DNA of 64,000 nt. It comes from Ponticaulis koreensis DSM 19734 (lineage in GTDB: Bacteria; Pseudomonadota; Alphaproteobacteria; Caulobacterales; Hyphomonadaceae). A program made the position numbers and the translations under genes. Below are positions 8,635 to 16,173 of the stretch, piece after piece (the first letter of the stretch is position 1; the number at the start of each line of letters is the position of its first letter). Where the stretch lies: positions 186,001 to 250,000 of the forward strand of contig NZ_ATVJ01000003.1 in the NCBI RefSeq assembly GCF_000420665.1, written 5' to 3'. Under the pieces are notes generated by a model. It saw only the letters and a program-made list of their open reading frames with translations. It searched no databases and had not been told where the DNA came from.

Positions 8635-9417
8635 ATGCGTGTGTCGATTGCGGCAGACCTCGATTACTTTTTCCCTGAACCAGCCGATGTGCTGCTGGCG
8701 GTGGAAGCCATTCCAATGAAAGATCAGAAGCTTGTCCGGGATAAGTTGACGGTTGCCGGAGAAGCGACCCCGCTGCGTAGCTTTCAGGAGCATGGCACGC
8801 CGGGGCGAAGTCAGTGGACTGAGGCGAATGATCGGGTTCAGATCCGGTATGAAGCGTTGGTTGATGTGGAACGCCCGCCGCTTTCTATAGCGGGCCTCGA
8901 TGTGCCGCCGCGCCGTGAGCTGCCGCCTGATGTTGTCCACTATCTGTTTCCGAGCCGTTATTGCGAATCCGATAAGCTGGAAACCTATGCGATGAGCAAG
9001 TTCGGCCATCGCAGCGGCGGGGACCTCGTACTGGAAATGACCGACTGGATCCGTCACAATTTCGAATATGTACCTGGATCGTCTGATAATTCCACGACGG
9101 CAACAGACAGTTTCCTCCGGCGACAGGGCGTTTGCCGTGACTATTCCCACGTGCTGATCACGCTCGCCCGTGCGATGGGCGTGCCTGCCCGCATGGTGTC
9201 TGTCTATGCACCGGGGCTGAACCCGCCTGATTTCCATGCGGTTGTTGAAGTCTGGCTGGATGGGAACTGGCACCTGATCGATCCGGCGGGCATGGCCGCT
9301 GAAGAGAGCCTTGTGCGTATTACCTATGGCCGTGACGCGACGGATATCAGCTTCATGACGATTTTCGGCTATGCCGAGCTACAGAGCCAGTCTGTTCTCG
9401 TCGCTGAAGTCGCCTGA
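8635..9417 (+). CDS. Transglutaminase-like cysteine protease-fold protein
   Basis: A 260-residue protein with the complete transglutaminase-core triad: Cys167 in GVCRDYSH, His201 in DFHAVVEVW, and Asp216 in LIDPAG. A beta-rich N-terminal domain (residues 1-110) resembles the bacterial transglutaminase N-terminal region. There is no signal peptide, so it is probably cytosolic. Known relatives act as proteases, amidases or cross-linking enzymes, and substrates are mostly undefined. It is a single gene with its own leader (90 bases upstream), and a GGAG lies 9 bases before the ATG. Confidence 0.85.
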   Translation: MRVSIAADLDYFFPEPADVLLAVEAIPMKDQKLVRDKLTVAGEATPLRSFQEHGTPGRSQWTEANDRVQIRYEALVDVERPPLSIAGLDVPPRRELPPDVVHYLFPSRYCESDKLETYAMSKFGHRSGGDLVLEMTDWIRHNFEYVPGSSDNSTTATDSFLRRQGVCRDYSHVLITLARAMGVPARMVSVYAPGLNPPDFHAVVEVWLDGNWHLIDPAGMAAEESLVRITYGRDATDISFMTIFGYAELQSQSVLVAEVA

Positions 9418-9488
9418 CCTAGCGTCATACTTTTGCTGACGCCTGCGTCAGGTTAAGCTCTCTCCAAAAGATCATGGGAGAGAGACAA

Positions 9489-10919
9489 ATGGCTTCAGGA
9501 AATGCAGCGCGGATGCGCGAAATCCTCGACAAGCAGAAGGCCGCGCACATTCGTGAGGGCGCGCCATCTGCCGAACTACGTATGGACCGGATTGACCGCT
9601 GCATCAGCCAGCTCATCAAATACAAGGATGAGATTGCTGATGCGCTGTGCGAGGATTTCGGACATCGCTCTAAAGACCAGACGACCTTTACTGATGTCGT
9701 GTCCTCGCTCGGGCCGCTCAAGCATTCCAAGGCGAACCTTCGCAAATGGATGAAGCCTGAAAAGCGTAAGGTGGAAGCGCCGCTGAACCTGCTGGGCGCT
9801 AAAGCGCGGCTGGAATACCAGCCCAAGGGCACTATTGGCGTCATCTCGCCATGGAACTTCCCGGTTCAGCTCACCTTTGCGCCGCTGGCGAACATTCTGG
9901 CTGCGGGCAACCGTGCCATGATCAAGCCTTCCGAGTTCACTGAGGCAACCTCTGCGCTGATGGAGAAGATGTTCTCTGAAGTGTTCGACGAGGAAGAGAT
10001 TGCCGTGATTACCGGTGGACCGGAAGTCGGCGGCGAGTTCTGCGCTCTGCCGTTTGACCATATCATCTTCACAGGCGCGACCTCGATTGCCCATCACGTT
10101 ATGCGTGCAGCAGCGGAGAACCTGGTGCCGCTGACGCTGGAGCTCGGTGGTAAATCGCCAGTCATTATCGGCCGGTCGGCAGATATGGAGAAAACGGCTG
10201 CGCGCGTCATGAACGGCAAGGCGCTGAATGCGGGGCAGATCTGTCTCGCACCGGATTATGTGTTCACGCTGGAAGAGAGCGTAGGTGCCTTTGTTGATGC
10301 CTCGCAGAAGGCTGTCGCGAAGATGTTCCCAACGGGGCTGAAGGACAATGATGACTATACGTCCGTCATCAACCAGCGCCATTATGATCGCCTGCAAGGC
10401 TATCTTGAAGACGCCAAAGCCAAGGGCGGCGAAATCGTGGAGATCAATCCGGCGGGCGAGAACTTCTCCCAACAGCCGCACCATAAAATCCCGCCAACAC
10501 TGGTTCTGAATCCGTCGGACGATATGGACATCATGAAGGACGAGATTTTCGGCCCTCTGCTGCCGGTGAAAACCTATAAGGGCGTTGAGGATGCGGTGTC
10601 CTACGTGAATGCGCATGACCGTCCGCTGGGGCTTTATTACTTCGGCGCGGACAAGGCTGAGGAAGCTAAAGTGTTGAACAGTACGACCTCTGGCGGCGTT
10701 ACCGTGAATGATGTGATTTTCCATGTCGCGCAGGAAGATCTGCCATTTGGTGGGGTCGGGCCATCCGGTATGGGCTCTTATCACGGCCATGATGGCTTTA
10801 AGGAATTTTCGCACAAGAAATCGGTCTACACGCAGACCGGAAATGAAATTCTTGCGATGTTTCGGCCGCCTTATGGCGAGACCTTTCGCAAGCAGCTTGC
10901 GGGGCGCCTGAAAGGCTAG
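9489..10919 (+). CDS. Coniferyl-type aldehyde dehydrogenase
   Basis: A 476-residue NAD(P)-dependent aldehyde dehydrogenase, likely oxidising an aromatic or long-chain aldehyde to its acid in the cytosol. Family landmarks are GVISPWNFPVQLTF (Rossmann cofactor site with the catalytic Asn), LELGGKSPVI (catalytic Glu), NAGQICLAPDY (catalytic Cys), and EIFGPLLPV. The sequence pattern and C-terminal GYGSYHG-like stretch (GMGSYHGHDGFKEFSHKKSV) fit the coniferyl aldehyde dehydrogenase group (CalB), which lacks the usual class 1 tail. The start is the ATG of MASGNAARM, 8 bases after GGGAGAGA; the upstream in-frame ATG is too close to that site. Confidence 0.85.
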   Translation: MASGNAARMREILDKQKAAHIREGAPSAELRMDRIDRCISQLIKYKDEIADALCEDFGHRSKDQTTFTDVVSSLGPLKHSKANLRKWMKPEKRKVEAPLNLLGAKARLEYQPKGTIGVISPWNFPVQLTFAPLANILAAGNRAMIKPSEFTEATSALMEKMFSEVFDEEEIAVITGGPEVGGEFCALPFDHIIFTGATSIAHHVMRAAAENLVPLTLELGGKSPVIIGRSADMEKTAARVMNGKALNAGQICLAPDYVFTLEESVGAFVDASQKAVAKMFPTGLKDNDDYTSVINQRHYDRLQGYLEDAKAKGGEIVEINPAGENFSQQPHHKIPPTLVLNPSDDMDIMKDEIFGPLLPVKTYKGVEDAVSYVNAHDRPLGLYYFGADKAEEAKVLNSTTSGGVTVNDVIFHVAQEDLPFGGVGPSGMGSYHGHDGFKEFSHKKSVYTQTGNEILAMFRPPYGETFRKQLAGRLKG

Positions 10920-10932
10920 AATTTGAAAACCG

Positions 10933-10963
10933 GAACAAATTCAGAAGACTGAACAAATTCAGA
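10933..10963 (+). repeat. Two direct repeats of 13 bases, 18-base period
   Basis: GAACAAATTCAGA occurs at 10933-10945 and 10951-10963. Each copy contains a partial dyad (GAA, 4 bases, TTC). They lie between the aldehyde dehydrogenase stop and the flagellin promoter region. Spacing close to two helical turns suits a protein binding tandem sites, but no such factor can be named. Confidence 0.4.
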
Positions 10964-10989
10964 GATCGATGAAATTTTATCGATCTCTG
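10960..10989. terminator. Perfect hairpin after the aldehyde dehydrogenase gene
   Basis: CAGAGATCGAT and ATCGATCTCTG pair perfectly over 11 bases around the 8-base loop GAAATTTT. There is no T run behind it, so it may terminate inefficiently, protect the 3' end of the message, or be a DNA site. It overlaps the second of the two direct repeats. Confidence 0.45.
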
Positions 10990-11052
10990 GAACACTGAGT
11001 AAAATACTTGGTCTTATAGGAGGAAATAGGAGGGGGGCTCTGACTGGGTTCT

Positions 11053-11068
11053 CGGGAAAATTTTTGCA
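11053..11068 (+). promoter_or_regulatory. Candidate sigma-54 promoter for the flagellin gene
   Basis: A GG pair at 11054-11055 and TTGCA at 11064-11068 place GG and GC exactly 10 bases apart, the hallmark -24/-12 spacing of RpoN promoters. The TTGCA half is perfect and the upstream half (CGGGAAA) is partial. Caulobacter flagellins are RpoN-dependent, which makes this plausible. The predicted start would be near 11079, about 26 bases before the ATG. Confidence 0.5.
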
Positions 11069-11087
11069 CGTTCCAAAATGGAACGTG
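11067..11087. promoter_or_regulatory. 21-bp palindrome over the predicted flagellin transcription start
   Basis: CACGTTCCA and TGGAACGTG are perfect 9-base arms around AAA. The element spans about -12 to +9 relative to the start inferred from the sigma-54-like promoter. It could be a repressor operator or, if transcribed in part, a 5' stem. It ends 17 bases before the flagellin ATG. Confidence 0.5.
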
Positions 11088-11104
11088 GTTAAGGGCGAGG
11101 CAGA

Positions 11105-12271
11105 ATGCTGAGCGTAAACACCAATTACGGTGCCATGACGGCACTGCAGAATCTATCTGCGACGTCTTCTGAGAAGTCCAAGATACAAAGCCGGATCAAT
11201 ACGGGGCTTGCCGTGGCAAGCGCGAAGGATAACGGCGCTATCTATGCCATCGCCAAAGGACTCGATGCCGACATGGTTTCCGCCAGTGTCGAGCAGTCCC
11301 AGCTGGACCGTGTTTCCTCAACACTCGATGTGACCCTGTCGGCTCTGGACAGTATTTCCGATCTCATGATCGACATGAAGGAAAAAGCGCTCGCCATGAC
11401 TGATGAGTCCATGACGTACGAGCAGCTGAAAGCATTCAACGAGGATTTTAACGCGCTGTTTGATCAGGCGCAGACGGTTGCGCGCAACGCAGCTTTCAAC
11501 GATATCAATCTGCTGGACGGCTCGACCCTGACGCTGGAAACGACATCGCTCAGCGCGATTGAAGGCTTCGACCTGGCTGACATTCTGGAAAACGGCATTA
11601 CACGCACCGGCGATTTCACTGGAGTGGTGAACTCCAACCATAGCGCGACTGTGACGGGTAACTTTTCGGGTGTCGTCAATGGTGACTTCTCCGGGACGAC
11701 ATATGGCGACATGTCGGGCGTTGTGAATGGTGACTATAACGGCGACATTTATGGCGATTTCACCGGTGTCATAAACGGCAATTATACTGGCGATATCTAT
11801 GGCACTTTTAACGGTGTCGTGAATGGAAGTACGTCGGGGTCGGTTCACAATGGCTCGGTCACACCGCCTCAGGAAGTTACAATTGAAGCGGCGGATGAAA
11901 CGGCGGCGGATTATCTCGGCCGGACATACGGCGGCGTGGAGGGCTATGAAGAAGATCCGTTCTCCTTCGATCCGAAGCAGGACCTTCATTACCATTATAC
12001 GGGCATGGTCGCCTCTATCGAGAATACGATTTCAGGCCTCGCAAATTACTCGTCCAAGCTCGGCTCGCTTGCCAAAGCCGCTGACATTCAGAACAATTTT
12101 CTCCAGATCAAGAATGACGTTCTGATGAAGACCAAAGGCAGCATGGTGGATGCGGATATGGCCCGCGAGAGTGCGCGTCTCTCTGCGATCCAGACCAAAG
12201 AGCAGCTTGGTGTTCAGGCGCTCTCAATCGCCAATCAGGCTCCGAACATGGTGCTGCGTCTGTTCGGCTAA
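11105..12271 (+). CDS. Flagellin with an octapeptide-repeat variable domain
   Basis: A 388-residue flagellar filament protein. Residues 1-140 form the conserved D0/D1 helices (MLSVNTNYGAMTALQNL, LLDGS), and residues 300-388 form the matching C-terminal helices ending in NQAPNMVLRLFG. Between them, residues 168-247 consist of ten tandem 8-residue repeats with consensus [NYT]G[DN][FYM][STN]G[VTD][VIT], for example NGDFSGTT and YGDMSGVV. Residues 253-298 are acidic and Tyr/His-rich. Regular Gly and hydrophobic periodicity suggests a small beta-solenoid exposed on the filament. The gene is alone, without other flagellar genes. A sigma-54-like promoter and palindrome precede it. Confidence 0.9.
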   Translation: MLSVNTNYGAMTALQNLSATSSEKSKIQSRINTGLAVASAKDNGAIYAIAKGLDADMVSASVEQSQLDRVSSTLDVTLSALDSISDLMIDMKEKALAMTDESMTYEQLKAFNEDFNALFDQAQTVARNAAFNDINLLDGSTLTLETTSLSAIEGFDLADILENGITRTGDFTGVVNSNHSATVTGNFSGVVNGDFSGTTYGDMSGVVNGDYNGDIYGDFTGVINGNYTGDIYGTFNGVVNGSTSGSVHNGSVTPPQEVTIEAADETAADYLGRTYGGVEGYEEDPFSFDPKQDLHYHYTGMVASIENTISGLANYSSKLGSLAKAADIQNNFLQIKNDVLMKTKGSMVDADMARESARLSAIQTKEQLGVQALSIANQAPNMVLRLFG

Positions 12272-12316
12272 TCAATTCTGATTGACCGGCTCGACAAATA
12301 CATTTATCGTTTATCG

Positions 12317-12682
12317 ATGACGAATAAGTATGATCTCGAGCCGGGCGACGTCGTCTCCGTGCGATTTGCGGGTGTTCTGCGCCATTATGGCGTCGTCACC
12401 TTCGGTGGCCGCATCGTATCCAATAATGGCGAACGCGGCGGGGTGATTTCCCAGACCTTCGAGGAGTTTGCGCAGGGGCGCGAGGTTCAGGTCGATCCGC
12501 GGCGCAGCTCTGCAGATGGCTATCATGCCGATCACAACGCTCATCGCAGGTTGGGGCATGACTACCATCTGGCCGGTTCAAACTGTATCGACTTTGCGCG
12601 TCACGCAACGCGCCGCTCACCGACTGTCAGCCAGTATGCGCGCGGCACATTCGAGACGCTGAAAGATATGTTCCGGCGCTAG
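12317..12682 (+). CDS. LRAT/NlpC-P60-like papain-fold protein
   Basis: A 121-residue protein. LEPGDVVSVRF, then RHYGVVTFGG (candidate catalytic His) and GSNCIDFARHA (candidate nucleophilic Cys) follow the His-before-Cys order of permuted papain-fold enzymes of the lecithin:retinol acyltransferase type. Bacterial members are acyltransferases or thiol amidases of mostly unknown substrate. There is no signal peptide, so it is probably cytosolic. It starts 45 bases after the flagellin stop in the same direction with no terminator between, so co-transcription is possible. Its stop overlaps the stop of the convergent thioredoxin-fold gene. Confidence 0.65.
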   Translation: MTNKYDLEPGDVVSVRFAGVLRHYGVVTFGGRIVSNNGERGGVISQTFEEFAQGREVQVDPRRSSADGYHADHNAHRRLGHDYHLAGSNCIDFARHATRRSPTVSQYARGTFETLKDMFRR

Positions 12683-13200
12683 GCGCTTTCGCAATACTGG
12701 TTGGCAAAGCCGACCATAGCCTCTTCGTTATAGCCACGGCCTTCCTCCAGCTCGCCTGTGCCCTGTGAGGCGACGAACTCGCCCTGCGCATCCAGAACGA
12801 AGAAGTGCGGATAGCCTTGGCGTTCAGGGTACGCCGAAAGGAATTCCTCATTCTCGTTTTCGTCTGAATAATTCACTTTCAGAACCACGAAAGCGCAGGC
12901 AAATGCTTCATGCGTCGGCTGGTTGGTTTCGATGTAGGCATCGATCAGATGGCACCAGGAGCACCATTCGCCGCCAACATCCATGAGGATGTATTTGCCT
13001 TCGGCCTGAGCGAGTTCCATAGCCTCTGCGAGGTCTGCCACCGGATCGTCGTCCGGGCTGAAATCCTCATTAATATGGGTAATTGGCGTCGGTGTGTACG
13101 CGGCCTCTGCTGACGTCTCCGCAGGCGTATCCGAACCGCCGCAAGCCGCGATCATGAATAGCGGCGCGATGAGGGCGGAAAGAAGTGTTAGTCGACGCAT
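12679..13200 (-). CDS. Thioredoxin-fold lipoprotein (DUF255/thioredoxin_7-like)
   Basis: A 173-residue protein with a lipoprotein signal peptide: a hydrophobic stretch ending in the lipobox IAAC, mature Cys20. After a Thr/Ala/Pro-rich linker the thioredoxin-like domain contains EGKYILMDVGGEWCSWCHLI, a CxxC redox pair in the WCxWC context, and a cis-Pro loop GYPHFFVLD. It is likely a periplasmic membrane-anchored thiol-disulfide enzyme with an unknown partner. It is transcribed convergently to the LRAT-like gene, with 4 bases shared at the stops. Confidence 0.85.
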   Translation of the reverse strand: MRRLTLLSALIAPLFMIAACGGSDTPAETSAEAAYTPTPITHINEDFSPDDDPVADLAEAMELAQAEGKYILMDVGGEWCSWCHLIDAYIETNQPTHEAFACAFVVLKVNYSDENENEEFLSAYPERQGYPHFFVLDAQGEFVASQGTGELEEGRGYNEEAMVGFANQYCESA

Positions 13201-13322
13201 AATGGCTCCCCGAAAATTCTACTGCCAATCAGTACGATGTGCGTGGCCGTTGAGGGAAGGGCATTCTCAAATTAATGAGGGCTACGACCAAATACGCCAT
13301 GAAGATAGGCGCTGAATGGGTG

Positions 13323-13342
13323 TTATTGTATAGTCACAATAA
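13323..13342 (+). promoter_or_regulatory. Inverted repeat just before the ribosome binding site of the first DUF3775 gene
   Basis: TTATTGT and ACAATAA, perfect 7-base arms around 6 bases, end 2 bases before the AGAAAGG that serves the GTG start at 13359. It may be an operator or a leader hairpin; position alone supports this. Confidence 0.35.
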
Positions 13343-13358
13343 AAGAAAGGATACTGCC

Positions 13359-13823
13359 GTGAAGACGATTGATACCGGACCTAAGGTCGAGGAGCTGGGC
13401 GTCTCGGAGAATACGCTGGCCGCAATCATTCTTGAGGCCCGCACATTCGATGCGACCATGCCTGAGGTTGATGAGGATGAGGGCTCTAACGACGTCGACG
13501 ATGACGAGATTTCTGTGCTTGAGGATCAGGATGACAATCCTGCCCTTCAGGTGCTGACAGAAGCCATTAAGAGCCTTTCCATGGAAGAGCAGGAAACGCT
13601 GGTTGCGCTTGTCTGGCTTGGACGCGGTGACTTCGATGCCGACGAGTGGGATGAGGCCCGCGCCATGGCTGCCGAACGCGATAATGGCGATGTGGCTGGC
13701 TATCTGGCTGGCATTCCAATGCTCGGCGATTATCTGGAGGCTGGCGCCGATGCGTTGGGCATAAACCTGTCCGAGACAGAAGCGCAGACTATGTCGCATC
13801 CTCAGAAGCGCGCCGAATTCTAG
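13359..13823 (+). CDS. DUF3775 family protein, copy 1
   Basis: A 154-residue acidic protein matching DUF3775: SMEEQETLVALVWLGRGDFDADEWDEA in the middle, YLAGIPMLGDYLEAGADALG near the end. No enzymatic motif or membrane segment is present; a cytosolic protein of unknown role. The GTG start (VKTIDTGPKVEEL) is chosen because it aligns with the ATG of the second copy and has AGAAAGG 8 bases upstream; an earlier in-frame Met would add 28 unrelated residues. Residues 46-62 hold a copy-specific Asp/Glu run. It is followed by a paralogue after a hairpin-bearing 66-base gap. Confidence 0.8.
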   Translation: MKTIDTGPKVEELGVSENTLAAIILEARTFDATMPEVDEDEGSNDVDDDEISVLEDQDDNPALQVLTEAIKSLSMEEQETLVALVWLGRGDFDADEWDEARAMAAERDNGDVAGYLAGIPMLGDYLEAGADALGINLSETEAQTMSHPQKRAEF

Positions 13824-13842
13824 GCGCTGTCCTGAAACAATT

Positions 13843-13887
13843 TTTGCTCCTGCACGTTGGTTTCGCAGACGACAAAGCAGGAGCAAA
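13843..13887 (+). promoter_or_regulatory. Hairpin that would pair the ribosome binding site of DUF3775 copy 2
   Basis: TTTGCTCCTGC at 13843-13853 is perfectly complementary to GCAGGAGCAAA at 13877-13887, leaving a 23-base loop. The downstream arm contains the GGAG that precedes the ATG at 13890 by 6 bases, so the folded RNA would hide the ribosome binding site and the upstream arm acts as an anti-Shine-Dalgarno. It could be a translational switch or RNA thermometer; an ordinary intergenic attenuator is unlikely because no T run follows. Confidence 0.55.
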
Positions 13888-13889
13888 TT

Positions 13890-14366
13890 ATGAAAACCAT
13901 TGAAACCGGCCCTTTAATTGATGACCTCGCGATTTCTGAAAACGCGCTGGCCGGTATCATTCTCAGAGCCAAATCCTTTGGCGCGATTGTACCGGAAAGT
14001 GATCCGCGCGAGTCGTCTAACGGGTCTGATGACCGCATGATTGATGCGCTGGAAGACCAGCTAGACAATCCGGCACGCATGTCACTTGAGAAGACGATCA
14101 ATAATCTGAGTGACGAGCAGCGAAACACCCTCGTAGCGCTTACCTGGGTAGGTCGCGGTGATTATTCTGCCGCTGAATGGAAAGAAGCGCTGAGCATTGC
14201 TCAGGATCGCGATGGCACTGCTACATCGCACTACCTTTCCGAAATTCCGATGCTGGCGGACCATCTTGAAAACGGCGCTGCCGAGCTCGGCATCAATGTG
14301 ACTGATGCGAAAGCTGAAATCCTGACACACGATCAGAACCCGGATCCGATGCGCGCTTTGAAATAA
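13890..14366 (+). CDS. DUF3775 family protein, copy 2
   Basis: A 158-residue paralogue of the preceding gene; shared blocks include KTIETGP, SENALAGIILRAKSFGA, LVALTWVGRGDYSAAEW and YLSEIPMLADHLENGAAELGIN. The start is the ATG of MKTIETGP, behind GGAG; an upstream in-frame GTG or ATG would begin inside the hairpin. The two copies differ in their central acidic loop and C-terminal tail (copy 2 ends DQNPDPMRALK), so this is an old duplication. Function unknown. The hairpin over its ribosome binding site suggests it is controlled separately from copy 1. Confidence 0.8.
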   Translation: MKTIETGPLIDDLAISENALAGIILRAKSFGAIVPESDPRESSNGSDDRMIDALEDQLDNPARMSLEKTINNLSDEQRNTLVALTWVGRGDYSAAEWKEALSIAQDRDGTATSHYLSEIPMLADHLENGAAELGINVTDAKAEILTHDQNPDPMRALK

Positions 14367-14421
14367 GTAGCGTATCGAACTCCCAATCCTCCAATTTATT
14401 CAGACAGAAAGGCACGTGTTT

Positions 14422-15261
14422 ATGACACTGACCACGAAACATTTTGACGTTGAAATTCCATCCATTGGCTTTGGTACCTGGCAGCTGAAAGGCGACACCG
14501 CGACGGAGGCCGTGAAAACGGCGCTGGAAACAGGTTACCGTCACATTGATACAGCGCAGGCTTATGAAAACGAGAAGGCCGTCGGCGATGGCATTCAGGC
14601 GGCCGGCACTGCACGTGAAGATTTTTTCCTGACAACCAAGGTCTGGACCGACCAGTTTAAAGACGGCGACCTGCAGTCTTCGACCAAGGAAAGCCTGAAA
14701 CGCCTCGGCGTGAGCGAGGTCGATCTGCTTCTGCTGCACTGGCCAAATGATGATGTGCCGATGGAAGAAACAATTGGCGCCCTCAATGATGCACGCAAGC
14801 AGGGCCTGACGAAGAATATTGGTGTTTCAAACTTCAACAGGGATCAGTTTGATAAGGCCGTAGAGCTCTCCGATGCGCCAATTCTGGTCAATCAGGTTGA
14901 GTACCACCCGTTCATCGACCAGACGAAGCTTCTGGCTGAAGCTGGCCATAAAGGCAGCGCGCTGACGGCATATTGCCCACTGGCGCAGGGACGTGTCTTC
15001 AAGAATGAAACGATCAAGATGATTGCTGAACGCTATGGCGTGACACCTGCGCAAATCGTGCTGCGCTGGTTTGTGCAGCAGCCCGGCGTTGTCGCCATCC
15101 CGCGATCTTCAAACCCGGAACATATCCGCCAGAATTTTGCGATTGATGAAATCCATCTGGATGGCGATGAGATGGCGTGTATCTCAGCTCTGCGTATGCA
15201 CCATGATCGTATTGTCGATCCGGACTTTGCGCCGGTCTGGGACAATCCGCTCGCCGCGTAA
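14422..15261 (+). CDS. Aldo/keto reductase (2,5-diketo-D-gluconate reductase-like)
   Basis: A 279-residue NADPH-dependent carbonyl reductase. The TIM-barrel tetrad is visible: Asp and Tyr in HIDTAQAYENE, Lys in LTTKVW, His in LLLLHWP. The cofactor motif IPRSSNPEHIRQN is near the C-terminus, and GVSNFNRDQ and NQVEYHPF are typical of the AKR5 group that reduces diketogluconate and methylglyoxal-type substrates. The ATG at 14422 is preferred over a GTG 6 bases upstream because AGAAAGG lies 9 bases before it. It is a single gene, closed by a terminator shared with the convergent metallopeptidase. Confidence 0.9.
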   Translation: MTLTTKHFDVEIPSIGFGTWQLKGDTATEAVKTALETGYRHIDTAQAYENEKAVGDGIQAAGTAREDFFLTTKVWTDQFKDGDLQSSTKESLKRLGVSEVDLLLLHWPNDDVPMEETIGALNDARKQGLTKNIGVSNFNRDQFDKAVELSDAPILVNQVEYHPFIDQTKLLAEAGHKGSALTAYCPLAQGRVFKNETIKMIAERYGVTPAQIVLRWFVQQPGVVAIPRSSNPEHIRQNFAIDEIHLDGDEMACISALRMHHDRIVDPDFAPVWDNPLAA

Positions 15262-15281
15262 TCCGATTAGGAAACGAAAAG

Positions 15282-15311
15282 AAAAAGCCTCCCATGCGGG
15301 AGGCTTTTTTG
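15282..15311. terminator. Bidirectional terminator between aldo/keto reductase and zinc metallopeptidase
   Basis: AAAAAGCCTCCC, loop ATGC and GGGAGGCTTTTTT form a strong stem with an A run on one side and a T run on the other, so it can serve both convergent genes. Confidence 0.93.
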
Positions 15312-15318
15312 TGTGAGC

Positions 15319-16173
15319 TTAAAGCTCGGAGAAGGTGTCACACTGGTTTGGGTCACCAGAGTTATAGCCTCGCATCAGCCATTCCTGACGCTGCGCCGAG
15401 GTGCCGTGCGTGAAGGCTTCGGGCGTGACGCGCTGACCTGCATTTCGCTGGAGTGTATCGTCGCCAATGGCATTCGCTGTTTGCAGGCCTTCCTGCAGGT
15501 CACCACGTTCCAGTGCAACATTGCCGTTAGAGACGCGTGCGGCATTCGCCGCCCAGACGCCAGCATAGCAATCAGCCTGTAGTTCCAGCATGACGAGATA
15601 CTGGTTGGACTCTGCCTCGCTGCGGGCACTCTGCTGTGCCTGACGTACGCGCTGGGATGCGCCGGTCAGCGTCTGAACATGGTGGCCGAATTCGTGCGCG
15701 ATCACATAGGCGCGTGCAAAGTCTGCGCCCGATGCGCCAAGACGCGTTTCCATTTCCTGCCAGAAGGAGAGGTCGAGATACACTGTTTGGTCAGCCGGGC
15801 AGTAGAATGGGCCCATAGCTGCCTGTCCATAGCCGCAGCCTGTATTGGTGCCTTGCGTGTAGAGAACAGTATTTGGCGGCTGATAGTCGGACAGGAAGAG
15901 TTGCCAGACGTCATTCGCATTTGTGCCGACAACATCGACGAACATGCCTGCATCGTCTTCAGGTGTTCCGGCCGTGCCTTGCTGCTGTTCTGAGGAGCCT
16001 GCGCCGCCGAACTGGCTGGCGATCTGCATGGTCTGTTCTGGGTTGATGCCGAATACGAAATAGCCGATCAGCGCGATGGCGATGACACCAATACCACCAC
16101 CTGCTGCTGCGCCGCCGCGCATACCCCGCCGGTCTTCCACCCGACCGCTCGTCCGTCCGTCTTTCCAGCGCAT
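15319..16173 (-). CDS. YpfJ-type neutral zinc metallopeptidase
   Basis: A 284-residue protein of the PF04228 family. A basic N-terminus (RWKDGRTSGRVEDRRG) precedes one membrane segment (about residues 24-42), then a Gln/Gly-rich linker and the peptidase domain with HEFGHH at residues 160-165 and ELQADCYAGVW at 197-207 supplying the third zinc ligand. The RRG-x-G segment after the basic stretch is typical of the family. The catalytic domain is expected in the periplasm, tethered to the inner membrane; substrates are unknown. It faces away from the pepF-like gene, so the two have divergent promoters in the 194-base gap. Confidence 0.92.
   Translation of the reverse strand: MRWKDGRTSGRVEDRRGMRGGAAAGGGIGVIAIALIGYFVFGINPEQTMQIASQFGGAGSSEQQQGTAGTPEDDAGMFVDVVGTNANDVWQLFLSDYQPPNTVLYTQGTNTGCGYGQAAMGPFYCPADQTVYLDLSFWQEMETRLGASGADFARAYVIAHEFGHHVQTLTGASQRVRQAQQSARSEAESNQYLVMLELQADCYAGVWAANAARVSNGNVALERGDLQEGLQTANAIGDDTLQRNAGQRVTPEAFTHGTSAQRQEWLMRGYNSGDPNQCDTFSEL

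Noticed and set aside
9576-10814. Long open frame (412 codons) antisense to the aldehyde dehydrogenase gene
   Set aside because: The sense frame has clear catalytic motifs. The antisense product has none and is Arg/His-rich, as expected for a shadow frame in codon-biased DNA.
10929-10955. EcfG promoter beginning with GGAAC at 10932
   Set aside because: No CGTT at 16 or 17 bases downstream; the GGAAC belongs to the direct repeat.
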